From NCBI RefSeq assembly GCF_014640155.1, contig NZ_BMGK01000005.1, positions 1 through 64,000 of the forward strand: a stretch of DNA of 64,000 nucleotides. Direction: 5' to 3'. The position numbers and the translations under genes are program-made. Shown piece by piece: positions 63,460-64,000 of this stretch. Each line of letters opens with the position of its first letter. The stretch's first letter is position 1. The notes below the pieces were generated by a model that saw only the letters and a program-made list of their open reading frames with translations, was not told the origin of the DNA and did not search any database. This stretch comes from Planktosalinus lacus. Its GTDB lineage: Bacteria; Bacteroidota; Bacteroidia; Flavobacteriales; Flavobacteriaceae.

Positions 63460-64000
63460 ATGACTTTAATAAAATCAATTTCTGGAATTCGAGGCACAAT
63501 TGGAGGAACTACAGGAGAAAATTTAACTCCTATAGATGTCGTGAAATTTGCTTCCGCTTATGGTAGTTGGGTCAAAGAGCAACGCAACAAAGATAACTAT
63601 CGGGTTGTTGTGGGTCGTGATGCCAGAATTTCGGGCGAAATGATTCAGGAACTTGTGATGCAGACCCTAGTGGGATTAGGCATTCATGTAATTGATTTAG
63701 GACTTTCAACTACTCCAACTGTTGAAATAGCAGTAACTGAAGAACACGCAGATGGCGGTATTATTCTAACAGCAAGCCACAATCCTAAGCAATGGAATGC
63801 TTTAAAACTTCTCAATAACAAAGGAGAGTTTTTAAATGATAATGAAGGTAAGAAAATCCTTGAGATTGCAGACTCAGAAAAGTTTCAATTTTCTGAAGTT
63901 GATCATCTAGGTGAAATAACAAAAAACGATGCTTACATAGATATTCATATAGATAAAGTGCTTGATTTGACTCTTGTTAATGAAGACGCAATCAAAGCGG
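63460..64000 (+). CDS. glmM: Phosphoglucosamine mutase, N-terminal part (cut by the window end)
   Basis: Converts glucosamine-6-phosphate to glucosamine-1-phosphate for UDP-GlcNAc. Only the first 180 codons are visible. Clear marks are ISGIRGTIGGTTGENLTP at the start, VVVGRDARISGEM, and the active-site serine in ILTASHNPKQWNALKLL. The Bacteroidetes form of this enzyme has this start. The gene continues past the right edge. Confidence 0.93.
   Translation, partial: MTLIKSISGIRGTIGGTTGENLTPIDVVKFASAYGSWVKEQRNKDNYRVVVGRDARISGEMIQELVMQTLVGLGIHVIDLGLSTTPTVEIAVTEEHADGGIILTASHNPKQWNALKLLNNKGEFLNDNEGKKILEIADSEKFQFSEVDHLGEITKNDAYIDIHIDKVLDLTLVNEDAIKA

Overview
The window comes from an AT-rich member of the Bacteroidetes, most likely a marine Flavobacteriaceae. 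Evidence: two proteins end in type A sorting domains of the type IX secretion system; the families DUF4249, DUF4476, DUF6095, DUF3810, OstA-like and DUF349 occur with typical flavobacterial neighbours; GAPDH is the long 482-residue form; and many promoters fit the Bacteroidetes pattern TTG-N19-TAnnTTTG. It is a chromosomal housekeeping segment. I saw no prophage, insertion sequence, tRNA or CRISPR array.

Layout. 1-110: 3' end of a 5S rRNA gene with its terminator. 272-6697: a secreted T9SS protein, a minus-strand operon (TonB-dependent receptor, DUF4249 lipoprotein, murQ, DUF6095) and a DUF4476 protein. 6729-14436: monomeric isocitrate dehydrogenase, then fdhD and a soluble NAD-linked molybdenum formate dehydrogenase of two subunits. 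14437-15121: a gene-free stretch full of stem-loops with a candidate small RNA. 15175-19450 (minus): rplS, trmD, gap and an HtrA protease. 19575-21530 (plus): dapF, a GNAT acetyltransferase and a TlpA-like thioredoxin. 21547-37104 (minus): a long run of cell-envelope, stress and nucleotide genes (SpoU methyltransferase, M48 peptidase, relA/spoT, Fur, purA, OstA-like, class III aminotransferase, TPR protein, two DUF368/PopT-like transporters, aroE, DUF349). 37207-43611: a lipoprotein, two secreted amidohydrolases and a DUF3810 membrane protein. 43700-47373: pepD and dnaK. 47460-53600: an LRR protein, an esterase, the menaquinone genes menI-like/menF/menD, DUF2853 and a CvfB-like S1 protein. 53619-62363 (minus): a pseudo-M1-peptidase/outer-membrane-barrel fusion, a T9SS nuclease, a LOG-family protein, uvrA and an unknown membrane protein. 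62720-64000: an ACP phosphodiesterase and the start of glmM.

How genes work together. fdhD inserts sulfur for the molybdenum cofactor of the adjacent formate dehydrogenase. The receptor and DUF4249 protein form an outer-membrane pair sharing an operon with murQ, which suggests but does not prove a link to amino-sugar or peptidoglycan recycling. The menaquinone genes feed the respiratory chain. The spoT-to-DUF349 run mixes the stringent response, lipid-carrier recycling (DUF368) and LPS transport (OstA).

Most unusual points: the structured 0.7 kb gap after the formate dehydrogenase, sigma-54-like promoters before dnaK and the DUF4476 gene, the zinc-less M1-like domain fused to a beta-barrel, and the amidohydrolase pair with degenerate metal sites. 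All family names come from recognition of the sequence, with no database search.
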